Program-made: the position numbers and the translations under genes | The notes under the pieces: generated by a model | Seen by the model: only the letters and a program-made list of their open reading frames with translations | The model's database searches: none | What the model was told of the DNA's origin: nothing | Part shown: positions 16,609 through 26,334 of the stretch, piece after piece | Numbering within the stretch: the stretch's first letter is position 1 | Layout of the letters: each line of letters opens with the position of its first letter | NCBI RefSeq assembly: GCF_002368095.1 | Contig: NZ_AP018227.1 | Coordinates: forward strand, 906,001 to 970,000 | Length of the DNA: 64,000 nt | Direction of reading: 5' to 3' | Source of the DNA: Calothrix parasitica NIES-267 | GTDB taxonomy: Bacteria > Cyanobacteriota > Cyanobacteriia > Cyanobacteriales > Nostocaceae

Positions 16609-19600
16609 ATGAATTATAAAATCAATACAACAAATCAAATTTATAATTTATTTTTAGGAATAACAACTTTCTGTACCGTCATTTCTTCCACCAATCTCGT
16701 ATCCGCTCAAATCATTCCTGACAACACATTACCTAACTATTCCGAAGTCGGAATAGAAGGAAATATTACCAAAATTGAAGGTGGAACTCGAAGGGAAGGG
16801 AATTTATTTCATAGTTTTGAGAAATTTGGAGTTTCCACAGGTACGGAAGCACATTTTAATAACGCTACCGATATTCAAAATATTTTTACTAGAGTTACGG
16901 GGAAATCATTTTCTGATATTGATGGGTTAATTAAAGCGAATGGTGCAGCTAATTTGTTTTTGATTAATCCGAATGGAATTATCTTTAATAGAAATGCAAA
17001 ATTAGATATTGGTGGTTCGTTTGTTGGGAGTACTGCTGATAGTTTAATATTTCTGGATAACGTTGAATTTAGCGCTGTAAATCCTGTTGATAAATCATTA
17101 TTAAGTGTCAATGTTCCTTTGGGATTACAGTATGGAACAAATCCCCAAATAATTGTTAATCAATCTATTGCAAAAAATAGTCAAGGTGATTTGATTGGTT
17201 TGGAAATAAAACCTGATAAAACATTAGGATTAATCGGTGGTGATGTCGTTTTCAATGGTGGAGTAGCGAGCGCTGAAGGTGGAAGAATTGAGTTAGGGGG
17301 AATCAAAACTCAAGGAACAGTTGGAATAAACGGTACTGGAAATAGTTTAGATAATCTTAATTTTGATTTTCCTTTAAATGTAGAAATAAGTGATGTTTCT
17401 TTAGGTGGTTCAATCATATCTAATGGTGAAATAGCAGTTAATAGCAAAAATTTTCAACTTACAAGGAATAGTAGTTTATTAGTTCAAGAAAATATTAATA
17501 TTAATGCTACAGACAGTATTGATTTAAAAGATAAAAGTTTCATTACTACCGTAACTACTTCTCAAACAACTAAGCAAGGAGGAAATATTAATTTAACAGC
17601 TAAAAACTTTTTAATTCAAGATGGAGCAACTGTAAGTTCTGGAACTTCTAATGAAGCAAATGGTGGAGATATAACTATTAATGCAAAAAATATAGAGTTG
17701 ATTGGTGAAAGTCAAGATGAATCTACTTTTAGTGGTTTATTTTCTCAAGTAGGTTCTGGTTCGACGGGAAATGGTGGAGATATTCTGATTAATACTAATA
17801 ATTTACTTCTAAAAGATGGAGCAAATATAAGTAATAATGTGTTTGGTCAAGGCAAGGGTGGAAATCTAACGGTTAACGCAAATAAAATACAGCTTACTGG
17901 TACTACTAAAAACGGTCAATTAGAAAGTAGGTTATCAACTTTAGCTGGTGATTCAATAGGAGATGCTGGAGATATTAGCGTTAATACTAATTCTCTAGTT
18001 ATAGAGGATGGCGCAAGTTTATTAAGCGCTACATCTAATGAAGGAAACGGGGGTAACTTGATAGTAAATGCTAACTCCTTACTTTTAAAAAATGGAGGAA
18101 ATGCTACAACTATTACATCTGGTTCTGGCAAAGGTGGTAATTTAATCGTTGATGCTCAAAATATACAAATAATTGGTGACACTAAAGATAGTCCAATTGA
18201 TAGTTCTTTAAGTACTTTAACAGGTTCTAGTTTGACAGGAGATGCTGGAGAAATTCGTATTAAAACTGATTTCTTACTGCTGACAAATGGAGCAGGAATT
18301 GGAAGCTCTACTTCAGGTACAGGGAAAGGTGGTAATTTAGCAATTGATGCTCGAAATATTCAATTATCTGGTAAAAATTCCAATGGTATGTCATCTAAGT
18401 TTATTACTTCTGCACTTTTTGAAGCAATAATAGATTCAGGAGATATTCGGATTAATACAGATGATTTAATATTAAAAGATGGTGCATTGATTATTAGTAC
18501 TAACTCCGGTAACGGTAAGGGGGGTAATATAACTATCAATGCACGAGATATAAAATTTTTAGAAGATAGTAATTTATTTGCTTCTACTTTAGAAAATTCT
18601 ACAGGAAATGCTGGAAATATTCAGATAAAAACTGATTCTCTCCAGTTAACAAATGGTTCGCAAATTAATAGTTCTACATCCGGTCAAGGTAATGGTGGAA
18701 ATTTAATAGTTGATGCTGGAAATATTCAATTATCTGGTACAACTACAGATGGTAAATTTCCTAGCGGTTTAATTTCTTCTGCTCAAGTAAATGCTAGCGG
18801 AATCGCTGGAAATTTAAATATTAAGACTGATAATTTACAAATTCAAAATGGTGCTGGTGTCTCGGTTGATAATCTGGGAACGGGAATAGCAGGAAACCTT
18901 GATATTAAATCTAATTCTGTAGAGCTTGATGAAGGTAAAATTCAAGCAGTTACTTTTTCTAATAATGGAGGTAACATCAATCTAGATATCGCAGACCTTT
19001 TACTAATGCGTAACGGTAGTGAAATTACTGCTACTGCTGGTTTACAAAATGCTGGTGGAAATGGTGGGAATATTAATATCAATGCTCCAAATGGTTTTAT
19101 CGTCGCAACTCCAAATCAAAACAGCGATATCACTGCAAATGCATTTGAAGGAATTGGTGGAACAGTAAAAATTGATGCTACTGGTATTTTTGGAATGGTA
19201 TCCCGTAGCAGGGAAGATTTAGTCAGTCTATTAGGAACTAACAACCCACAAGAATTAGACCCATTTCAACTACCAACAAACGATATCACCGCAATTTCCC
19301 AACAAAACCCCGATTCTAGCGGAACAGTAGAAGTTATTATTCCCGAAACCGACCCCAACAATAGTTTAGTTGAATTACCGAAAATCCCAATCGAAACAAA
19401 AGTAGTTAATACTTGTGCTACTCCGGGTTACGCTCAAAGCAGTTTTACAATAACTGGAAAAGGTAGTTTACCACCGAATCCTTCTCAACCTTTAACCGGA
19501 AGAATTAATCAAACTAAATTAGCGACTTTGGATGAAGTTGAAGAAACCAAAGTAGAACCAAGAAGAATTAATAAAAAATCAGAAAGAAAACAAATAGTTG

Positions 19601-19719
19601 AAGCACAAGGTTGGATAAAAAATAAAAACGGTGAAATATTCCTTGTTGCTAATCCTCCTCTAAATAATAACTATCAAAATCAAGCAAATTCTTATAATTG
19701 CAAAGTTGGTAATGGGTAA
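16609..19719 (+). CDS. Haemagglutination-domain (TPS-type) exoprotein, long paralogue
   Basis: The protein of 1036 residues has a signal peptide ending around SAQ (residue 34), a TPS domain with NGAANLFLINPNGIIF, a long beta-helix-like repeat region rich in GKGGNL and LL.(D/N)GA motifs, and the same conserved C-terminal tail (TCATPGYAQSSFTITG, EAQGWIK) found in its paralogues at 223 and 19846. It is expected to be secreted by two-partner secretion, though no TpsB partner is in the window. It follows the CHAT-CHASE2/DUF928-like pair on the same strand. Adhesion is the usual family role; a substrate relation to CHAT proteases is only an idea. Confidence 0.87.
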   Translation: MNYKINTTNQIYNLFLGITTFCTVISSTNLVSAQIIPDNTLPNYSEVGIEGNITKIEGGTRREGNLFHSFEKFGVSTGTEAHFNNATDIQNIFTRVTGKSFSDIDGLIKANGAANLFLINPNGIIFNRNAKLDIGGSFVGSTADSLIFLDNVEFSAVNPVDKSLLSVNVPLGLQYGTNPQIIVNQSIAKNSQGDLIGLEIKPDKTLGLIGGDVVFNGGVASAEGGRIELGGIKTQGTVGINGTGNSLDNLNFDFPLNVEISDVSLGGSIISNGEIAVNSKNFQLTRNSSLLVQENININATDSIDLKDKSFITTVTTSQTTKQGGNINLTAKNFLIQDGATVSSGTSNEANGGDITINAKNIELIGESQDESTFSGLFSQVGSGSTGNGGDILINTNNLLLKDGANISNNVFGQGKGGNLTVNANKIQLTGTTKNGQLESRLSTLAGDSIGDAGDISVNTNSLVIEDGASLLSATSNEGNGGNLIVNANSLLLKNGGNATTITSGSGKGGNLIVDAQNIQIIGDTKDSPIDSSLSTLTGSSLTGDAGEIRIKTDFLLLTNGAGIGSSTSGTGKGGNLAIDARNIQLSGKNSNGMSSKFITSALFEAIIDSGDIRINTDDLILKDGALIISTNSGNGKGGNITINARDIKFLEDSNLFASTLENSTGNAGNIQIKTDSLQLTNGSQINSSTSGQGNGGNLIVDAGNIQLSGTTTDGKFPSGLISSAQVNASGIAGNLNIKTDNLQIQNGAGVSVDNLGTGIAGNLDIKSNSVELDEGKIQAVTFSNNGGNINLDIADLLLMRNGSEITATAGLQNAGGNGGNININAPNGFIVATPNQNSDITANAFEGIGGTVKIDATGIFGMVSRSREDLVSLLGTNNPQELDPFQLPTNDITAISQQNPDSSGTVEVIIPETDPNNSLVELPKIPIETKVVNTCATPGYAQSSFTITGKGSLPPNPSQPLTGRINQTKLATLDEVEETKVEPRRINKKSERKQIVEAQGWIKNKNGEIFLVANPPLNNNYQNQANSYNCKVGNG

Positions 19720-19734
19720 AGCTAATAAATCCTT

Positions 19735-19803
19735 GTAGGGTGCTGTACTTTCATATAAATTAAGTTAACTAAACCAATATTTATTTACAAGCGTCACGCA
19801 CCA
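19735..19803. repeat. ~70-bp inverted-repeat element
   Basis: A degenerate copy: GTAGGGTGCTGTA on the left and GCGTCACGCACC on the right. Its core (ATAAATTAA..., AACCAATATTTATTTACAA) closely matches that of the 16499 copy. Confidence 0.7.
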
Positions 19804-19845
19804 TAAATATGGTAATTGATAATAGATAATTGGTAATGGATTCTT

Positions 19846-20817
19846 ATGAACAATCAAATTAGAAAATCGAATTGTATTTATAATTTAATTTTCGGAATCA
19901 CAACTTTTTGTACCGTCATTTCTTCCACCAATCTTGTATCCGCTCAAATCACTCCCGACAACACTTTACCCAACAATTCCGAAATCGGAATAGAAGGGAA
20001 TATTACAAAAATCAACGGTGGAACCACTGCTGGAAGTAATTTATTTCATAGTTTTGAAAAATTTGGAGTTTCCACGGATACGGAAGCTCATTTTAATAAC
20101 GCTACCGATATTCAAAATATTTTTACTAGAGTTACGGGGAAATCATTTTCTGATATTGATGGATTGATTAAAGCCAATGGTGCAGCTAATTTGTTTTTGA
20201 TTAATCCCCACGGAATTGTATTTGGTGAAAATGCGAGATTAGATATTGGTGGTTCATTTGTAGGGAGTGCTGCTGATAGTTTTAAATTTCCTGGTAATGT
20301 TGAATTTAGTGCTGTAAATCCACAACAATCACCTTTATTAAGCGTCAATTTACCTGTAGGTTTGCAATCTAAAACGAATTTAACAAATCTTACAGTGGAA
20401 GAAAATAGGGTGCAAACTGACTTAAATTTAGAAGATGTGAAGGTCGAAAAAACTTTACGAATACAAGATATGGTAAAAGTTATTCCCAACACAATCCCAG
20501 TCGATACCAAAATCACCAACACTTGCTCGATACCAGGTTACGCTCAAAGCAGTTTTACAATTACCGGAAAAGGTAGTTTACCACCAAGTCCTTTTGAGCC
20601 TTTAACGGGAAGATTAAATCAAACGAAATTAGCAATTTTGGATAAAGTTGAAGAAACTAAATTACAACGAAGCAGAATCAATAAAAAATCAGAAATTAAG
20701 CAAATTGTTGAAGCACAAGGTTGGATAAGAAATAAAAACGGTGAAATTTTCCTCGTCGCTAATCCTCCTCAACATTCAAATATTCAAACCATGAAAAACC
20801 CTAATTATTGTTCGTAG
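19846..20817 (+). CDS. Haemagglutination-domain exoprotein, internally deleted paralogue
   Basis: Only 323 residues, compared with 945 and 1036 in its paralogues. Residues 1-180 hold the signal peptide and TPS domain almost identical to those proteins. After a short bridge of about 40 residues (VEENRVQTDLNLEDVKVEK) it joins the conserved C-terminal tail (TCSIPGYAQSSFTITG, EAQGWIRNKNGEIFLVA). The entire repeat region is missing while the reading frame stays intact, so this is a clean in-frame short form, not obvious decay. It could be a functional mini-exoprotein, a decoy, or a recombination cassette. Confidence 0.85.
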   Translation: MNNQIRKSNCIYNLIFGITTFCTVISSTNLVSAQITPDNTLPNNSEIGIEGNITKINGGTTAGSNLFHSFEKFGVSTDTEAHFNNATDIQNIFTRVTGKSFSDIDGLIKANGAANLFLINPHGIVFGENARLDIGGSFVGSAADSFKFPGNVEFSAVNPQQSPLLSVNLPVGLQSKTNLTNLTVEENRVQTDLNLEDVKVEKTLRIQDMVKVIPNTIPVDTKITNTCSIPGYAQSSFTITGKGSLPPSPFEPLTGRLNQTKLAILDKVEETKLQRSRINKKSEIKQIVEAQGWIRNKNGEIFLVANPPQHSNIQTMKNPNYCS

Positions 20818-20905
20818 TTGCGCTTTAGCGCCAAAACACCTAAGATTCCTACCTACTTATCTAAATAAATCGAAAATAATAAATCTAACTAAATCAAATT
20901 CTCCT

Positions 20906-23629
20906 ATGAAATCTACCAGATACCAAAAACGTTTATTCAAGTTCATTTCACCGATGGTGTTAACTGCAATGTTATGCGTTACATCACCCGGTTTTGCTCA
21001 AATCCCGAATTTAACGAATTCAAATAAGTTAACTCAATTAACTAAATCTCAAATCATTGCTCAAAATCAATCCCCATTATCCATCGAACAACAAGCGCGA
21101 TCGCACTTTAACAAGGGTGAGTTTTCCCAAACCGTGCAACTGTTTCAGGAATTGGTGGAAAAATACGCAGCTTCCGGAAATACTACTCGTCAAGCTTTGA
21201 GTTTGAGTAATTTATCTCTGAGCTATCAACAACTTGGACAGTGGAATAATGCAACACAAAGCATAACTAAAGCAGTTAATTTATTAGAAAATATTGAAAA
21301 TCCCACCAATCAAACAGATTTAGCGTTAGCTCAAGCTTTTGATATCCAAGGTGGATTACAGCTAGCAAGGGGACAAGCAAATCCCGCTCTGGAATCCTGG
21401 AAAAGCGCAACCGATATCTACACTAAATTAAATAAACTCGCACAAGTACTAACCACTTATACCAATCAAGCTCAAGCATTACAAAATTTAGGTCTTTATC
21501 GTCGCGCTATTACTCTACTCGAAACAGCTTTAAAATTACCAACCAATTCCACAAACGGGAATACTTTACTATTACAAAATCATTTACAAAAAATTTCTGC
21601 TTCTCCCGAAACTGCTATCGCTCTACATACCTTGGGAGATTCTTTACGAGTCGTCGGGAATTTTTCTCAAGCTCAATTGGTTTTACAGCAAAGTCTCACA
21701 GCAGCAAAACAGTTAAACTTACCCGATATCGTTACATTATCCCAGCTTGGTTTGGGTAATACCGCTCGCGCTCAAATCAATCAAGATAAACCCAATAAAA
21801 GTACAGCTAACTCTCAAGCAGAACAGACAGCAATAAAATATTATCAACAAGCTGCTACATCGGATTCAGAAAATTTCCGAGTGCTTTCTCAAGTCAATCA
21901 ACTGAGTTTACTAGTTGATATTAACAAAATAGACCAAGCTAAAACTCTTATTCCGCAATTAAAACAGAAAATCGATACATTACCTCCGAGTCGTAGCTCC
22001 ATCGAAGCAAGATTGCATCTCGCTCATGCCATGATGCAAATTAATAAACAAAATAATACAATTCCTATACGTGAAATAGCTGATAATTTAGCAGTCGCAG
22101 TACAACAAGCAAAAGAACTTTCCCATCCACGATTGCAAGCAGATGCTTTAATTAGTCTGGGGAATATATACGAACAAACCCAACAGTGGCAAGAATCAGA
22201 AACATTAACCCGACAAGCATTACAATTAGCTCAACAGGTCAACGCTAACGATATTACCTATCGTTCCCAATGGCAATTAGGAAGAGTACTCAAAGCTAAA
22301 GGTGAAACACAACAAGCAATTGATGTATATCAACAAGCAGTCAGCAGCATCAAATCCTTACGAGCAGATTTAGCTTCAGCTAGTCCCGACGTACAATTTT
22401 CCTTTCGAGACGAAGTTGAACCAATACACCGTCAACTTGTCAGTTTATTAGTAAAATCCAATCAAAAAGATAATCTCAAAAAAGCACGAGATATCATCGA
22501 AGCATTGCAACTAGTTGAACTCGACAACTTTTTTCGCGAAGCTTGTTTAAACGCAAATCCCGCTCAAATAGACAAAGTTGATGAAACAGCAGCAGTAATT
22601 TATCCGATTATTTTAGAAGATGAACTCGCTATTATTGCTAGCTTACCTAAATCAAATAATCTATCTCAAAATAAATCGCAGAAATCAGAAAACCGAGACT
22701 TTCGTTACTATAAAACCGCAATCAACAAACAAGAAATCGAAAAGCTGACATCCAGTTTACAAAACGATTTACAACAACCCACAGCGATTGACTTAACCCT
22801 TCCCCAACTGCAAAAAATTTATGATTTAGTAATTCGTCCCGAAGCAGATGCTTTAAAAGCAAGTAAAGTCAAAACATTAGTATTTGTATTAGACGGGGTT
22901 TTGAGAAACATACCCATGGGAGCATTACACGACGGTAAAAACTTTCTCGTAGAAAACTACAGTATTGCTCTCACACCAGGATTACAATTATTAGCACCCC
23001 GAACTTTAACAGAAAGACGTTTAGAAGCATTAGTAGCAGGATTAAATCAAGCTCGTCTGGAATTTCCTGCATTACCCTACGTCGAAAACGAAGTCGAAAA
23101 AATCAAATCAAAACTTCCCACCCAGGTTTTATTTAATCAGAAATTTACTAATAATGCTTTCGAGGACAAAGTACCAGCAATTTCTTATCCGATAGTACAT
23201 TTAGCAACCCACGGTCAATTTGGTTCCACAGCAGAAGAAACATTTATTCTCACCTGGGACGACAAAATCAAAGTTAATCAACTCAGCAGCATATTAAAAA
23301 CCGGAGAAATATCCAGAGATAACCCATTAGAACTACTCGTACTCAGCGCTTGTGAAACAGCATCAGGAGACAACCGTTCCGCACTCGGACTAGCAGGAGT
23401 AGCAGTACGTTCCGGAGCCAGAAGCACCATCGCAACATTGTGGAGAGTCAACGACGAAGCTTCAGCGTCATTAATCAGTCAATTTTACGAACAATTATCC
23501 AAAACAAACGAAACAGGAATATCCAAAGCAGAAGCATTACGACAAGCTCAATTGAATATCTTGAAAAATCCCGACTATCAAGCACCATATTTCTGGGCCG
23601 CTTACGTGTTGTTGGGAAATTGGACGTGA
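20906..23629 (+). CDS. CHAT domain protease with N-terminal TPR repeats
   Basis: A 907-residue protein with a signal-peptide-like N-terminus (MVLTAMLCVTSPGFAQ), TPR helices from about residue 60 to 490 (for example ALSLSNLSLSYQQLGQWNNA) and a C-terminal CHAT domain over about 590-907. The dyad is intact: His769 in HLATHGQ and Cys816 in LSACETASG, followed by GLAGVAVRSGARSTIATLW and the closing PYFWAAYVLLGNW. The TPR part likely binds a protein partner. It lies 88 bp after the short exoprotein gene, and CHAT-TPR proteins commonly sit next to haemagglutination-domain genes in cyanobacteria. If the leader is real the protease acts in the periplasm. Confidence 0.9.
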   Translation: MKSTRYQKRLFKFISPMVLTAMLCVTSPGFAQIPNLTNSNKLTQLTKSQIIAQNQSPLSIEQQARSHFNKGEFSQTVQLFQELVEKYAASGNTTRQALSLSNLSLSYQQLGQWNNATQSITKAVNLLENIENPTNQTDLALAQAFDIQGGLQLARGQANPALESWKSATDIYTKLNKLAQVLTTYTNQAQALQNLGLYRRAITLLETALKLPTNSTNGNTLLLQNHLQKISASPETAIALHTLGDSLRVVGNFSQAQLVLQQSLTAAKQLNLPDIVTLSQLGLGNTARAQINQDKPNKSTANSQAEQTAIKYYQQAATSDSENFRVLSQVNQLSLLVDINKIDQAKTLIPQLKQKIDTLPPSRSSIEARLHLAHAMMQINKQNNTIPIREIADNLAVAVQQAKELSHPRLQADALISLGNIYEQTQQWQESETLTRQALQLAQQVNANDITYRSQWQLGRVLKAKGETQQAIDVYQQAVSSIKSLRADLASASPDVQFSFRDEVEPIHRQLVSLLVKSNQKDNLKKARDIIEALQLVELDNFFREACLNANPAQIDKVDETAAVIYPIILEDELAIIASLPKSNNLSQNKSQKSENRDFRYYKTAINKQEIEKLTSSLQNDLQQPTAIDLTLPQLQKIYDLVIRPEADALKASKVKTLVFVLDGVLRNIPMGALHDGKNFLVENYSIALTPGLQLLAPRTLTERRLEALVAGLNQARLEFPALPYVENEVEKIKSKLPTQVLFNQKFTNNAFEDKVPAISYPIVHLATHGQFGSTAEETFILTWDDKIKVNQLSSILKTGEISRDNPLELLVLSACETASGDNRSALGLAGVAVRSGARSTIATLWRVNDEASASLISQFYEQLSKTNETGISKAEALRQAQLNILKNPDYQAPYFWAAYVLLGNWT

Positions 23630-23966
23630 GAGTTATGAGTAATGAGTTATGAGTAATGAGTTATGAGTTATGAGTTATGAGTAGTGAGTAGTGAGTAGCG
23701 AATTATGAGTAGTGAGTTATGAGTTATGAGTTATGAGTTATGAGTTATGAGTTATGAGTTATGTCAGAAACCCGGTTTCTTGTGGTGAGATGATTTTATC
23801 GTTGCGAAATCACACAGAAACCGGGTTTCTTTTAGCTGCTCCCAATTACCAATACCCAATACCCAATACCCAATTACCAATTTCCAATTACCCATTAGCA
23901 ATTCTTGCATAAGTAATTCTCCGTCAGAAATATATAAAATTAGCCGAACAATAGGGAGGAAGTATT
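23630..23966. repeat. Heptamer tract plus AAACCCGGTTT hairpin
   Basis: From 23630 to 23763 there are about 18 imperfect copies of the heptamer GAGT(T/A)AT. This is followed at 23766-23834 by an inverted pair of AGAAACCCGGTTTCT motifs, then ACCAATACCCAAT-type repeats to about 23900. No gene is visible. The following kinase gene begins after a strong GGGAGGA site at 23954-23960. Confidence 0.8.
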
Positions 23967-24896
23967 TTGACGGAACAGGTTTATACATCTGAAAAACTTG
24001 CTCAAATGCATCAATCTTTATGGGAATGCGTTTTGCAATTTGCTCAGTTTTCAGCAATGCAGGAAAGACATCGAATTGCACGAGATTTACATGATTCTTT
24101 GGGACATTCTCTGACAGGACTTAATTTTCAATTACAAACTGCAATCCAACTTTGTCAACCTGAATCTTATCAAGCTCAAGAGTTTTTAAACGAAGCACAT
24201 AGATTGGTAAAAGTAGCTTCTCAGGAAGTTCGTCAATCGGTAAAAGCATTACGTAATGATGAGTTAGAAACTCAATCTTTGGAAACGTTGATTGAGTCTT
24301 TAATTAATAATTTTGAGCAAAATACAGGAATTTTACCGGAAGTTGAGATTAATTTATCAACAGCAATTCCATCGCAATTCGTAACACCTATATATAGAAT
24401 TATTCAAGAATCACTAAATAATGTTTGTAAATATGCTGTAGCAACAGCAGTAAATATTTCTATTTCTTATATTTATGAAAATTCCGAAAAATTGTATTTA
24501 AAAATTGAAGATAATGGTAGAGGATTTGACCCAGAAAAGGTTTGTGGTGGATATGGATTACAAGGAATACAGGAAAGAATTAATTTTTTACAGGGGAATT
24601 TTCAATTAGAATCGCAACCGGGACGCGGTTGTTGTATTACTGTTGAAATTCCCATACATATATCAAATAATCCAATTGATTTTGATAATTTTCAATCTAT
24701 TAAACGAAAAGAGAATAAAGATAATTTTTCTAAATTAGATATTATCTCTGTTGATAATGAAACTCAAAAAGTAGAAGAATCAATAGTTTATCCAATCAAT
24801 ATAAATTCCGAACATCAAACATACAATTCTAATTCTAATTCTAATTCTATAAAAATTGGTGAATGGCAACCTCTGAATTTGAATTATCTTTTATAA
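23967..24896 (+). CDS. NarL-type cytoplasmic sensor histidine kinase
   Basis: The 309-residue kinase starts at a TTG chosen because GGGAGGA lies 6 bases upstream and the only nearby ATG is internal. A HisKA_3 dimerisation domain holds the phospho-acceptor His42 (ERHRIARDLHDSLGHSLTGL). The HATPase_c domain follows, with N-box ESLNNVCKYA, G1 DNGRGFDPE and G2 GYGLQGIQERI. There is no membrane helix or input domain; the last ~80 residues are low complexity with Ser/Asn repeats. It is followed by its likely partner response regulator. The stimulus is unknown, perhaps relayed by another protein. Confidence 0.88.
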   Translation: MTEQVYTSEKLAQMHQSLWECVLQFAQFSAMQERHRIARDLHDSLGHSLTGLNFQLQTAIQLCQPESYQAQEFLNEAHRLVKVASQEVRQSVKALRNDELETQSLETLIESLINNFEQNTGILPEVEINLSTAIPSQFVTPIYRIIQESLNNVCKYAVATAVNISISYIYENSEKLYLKIEDNGRGFDPEKVCGGYGLQGIQERINFLQGNFQLESQPGRGCCITVEIPIHISNNPIDFDNFQSIKRKENKDNFSKLDIISVDNETQKVEESIVYPININSEHQTYNSNSNSNSIKIGEWQPLNLNYLL

Positions 24897-24929
24897 CTAC
24901 GGTACTTATATAATTCTCACGAAACTTTG

Positions 24930-25000
24930 GTGGTGCGTGACACTAGAAAGTAATTATTACACTACGTTCAAAGCTAATCAAAGTGTCACAGCACCCTACA
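24930..25000. repeat. ~70-bp inverted-repeat element between kinase and regulator
   Basis: TGGTGCGTGACACT on the left and AGTGTCACAGCACCCTACA on the right form the inverted ends of the same family as at 3099 and 16499. It has inserted between two genes that would normally be adjacent or overlapping. Confidence 0.75.
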
Positions 25001-25066
25001 AAAATATTTCAACGAAAGAACATTACCAATTACCAATTCCCAATTCCCTATTCCCAAATTATAAAT

Positions 25067-25732
25067 ATGATTAAATTACTACTCGTAGACGACCAAACTA
25101 TAGTTCGTCAAGGTTTGAAAGCAATATTGAGCTTGGAATCTGATTTTGAAATTGTCGGTATAGCTGAAAATGGAGAACAAGCAATTGCACAAGTTGAGAA
25201 ATTAGAACCCGACGTTATCTTGATGGATGTCCGAATGCCAATTATGAATGGTAGTACAGCGACTCGGATTATTTGCGAAAGATTTCCCTCCAGCAAAGTT
25301 TTGATTTTAAGCACCTTTGATAACGATAACGATGTAGAAGAAGCAATTCAAGCTGGTGCAAAAGGTTATTTACTTAAAGATATGCCAGCTTCTGAGCTAG
25401 TAAATGCGATTCGCTGCATCAATCGCGGCTACACTCAATTAGCACCTGGTGTTCTCGAAAAAGTTGTTACTCAAAAATTACGAGTATCTAATCTACCCAA
25501 GTCGATGGATTCATCCTTATCTATTTTGACACCGAGGGAATTAGACGTAGCTCGTTTAGTAGCTCGGGGAGCAACAAATCACGAAATTGCTGAAGAACTC
25601 TGTATAACCACAAGTACCGTTAAAACCCATATCAACAGTATTTTTAATCGTCTCAATTTGAAAAATCGAGCGCAACTCGCTATTCATGCAGCTTTGTCAG
25701 AGGAAAAGTTAATGACGTTATCTTCGATTTAG
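25067..25732 (+). CDS. NarL/LuxR-type response regulator
   Basis: A 222-residue regulator from the ATG at 25067; a longer in-frame start at 24983 would translate the repeat region and is unlikely. The receiver domain has acidic pair Asp8-Asp9, phospho-acceptor Asp54 (ILMDVRMPIMNG) and the Lys in GYLLKD. The C-terminal LuxR-type HTH is TPRELDVARLVARGATNHEIAEEL with its recognition helix at STVKTHINSIFNRL (shown in pieces). Pairs with the NarL-type kinase at 23967. Target genes are unknown; the neighbouring CHAT/exoprotein genes are plausible by position. Confidence 0.92.
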   Translation: MIKLLLVDDQTIVRQGLKAILSLESDFEIVGIAENGEQAIAQVEKLEPDVILMDVRMPIMNGSTATRIICERFPSSKVLILSTFDNDNDVEEAIQAGAKGYLLKDMPASELVNAIRCINRGYTQLAPGVLEKVVTQKLRVSNLPKSMDSSLSILTPRELDVARLVARGATNHEIAEELCITTSTVKTHINSIFNRLNLKNRAQLAIHAALSEEKLMTLSSI

Positions 25733-25992
25733 AAAGATTTCACTCCTATCTTTATTAAATTAAGGAGAAAAGAGGGATAAGAATAAATTATAGGAAATTT
25801 CTGATTTATAGGGCGATCGCCTTATCAATCACAAATAATTTTTTGGTTCTGCATTTTTTTATCCGTTTACCTTTGGTTCCAGAGTATTGATATTTGATTT
25901 CTAAATGGCTTGAAAATATAATTTAGAACTAATAATATAAATGTACTATAATAAATTAAAACCTGAAATATAAATTTTAAATTCTTTTATAT

Positions 25993-26334
25993 ATGTTCTC
26001 GAATCGCAGAAATTCTCAACAGAACCAAAGTCCTACGCTTTTTCGACATGGTGACGTTTTATTATCTCCCATTGCTACTATTCCGACTGGGGTACAAAAG
26101 CTTGCTGGTACAACTTTGGCTCATGGTGAAGTTACCGGACACAGCCATCGTATTCAGCAAAAAGATGCGGTTCAGTTATGGGGAAGAGGTAACGAACTGT
26201 TTCTGGAAGTAAAGGAAGCAAGCGTAACTTTGATTCATGAAGAGCATCGAGCAATTGAATTATCTCAAGGTGTTTATCGGGTTTGGAAACAAAGAGAATA
26301 TCGTCCCGATGCTTATGTAGAGGTTGAAGATTAA
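25993..26334 (+). CDS. Small conserved protein with AHGEVTGHSHRI motif
   Basis: This 113-residue protein has RHGDVLLSPI near residues 18-27 and TLAHGEVTGHSHRI near 41-54, then LFLEVKEASVTLIHEEHRAIEL. I recognise this as an uncharacterised family of small beta-rich proteins seen in diverse bacteria and phages; the repeated histidines could bind metal, which is inference. Its stop codon overlaps the start of the next gene by one base (TAATG), so the two are translationally coupled. An adjacent convergent VWA gene completes the local set. Confidence 0.7.
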   Translation: MFSNRRNSQQNQSPTLFRHGDVLLSPIATIPTGVQKLAGTTLAHGEVTGHSHRIQQKDAVQLWGRGNELFLEVKEASVTLIHEEHRAIELSQGVYRVWKQREYRPDAYVEVED

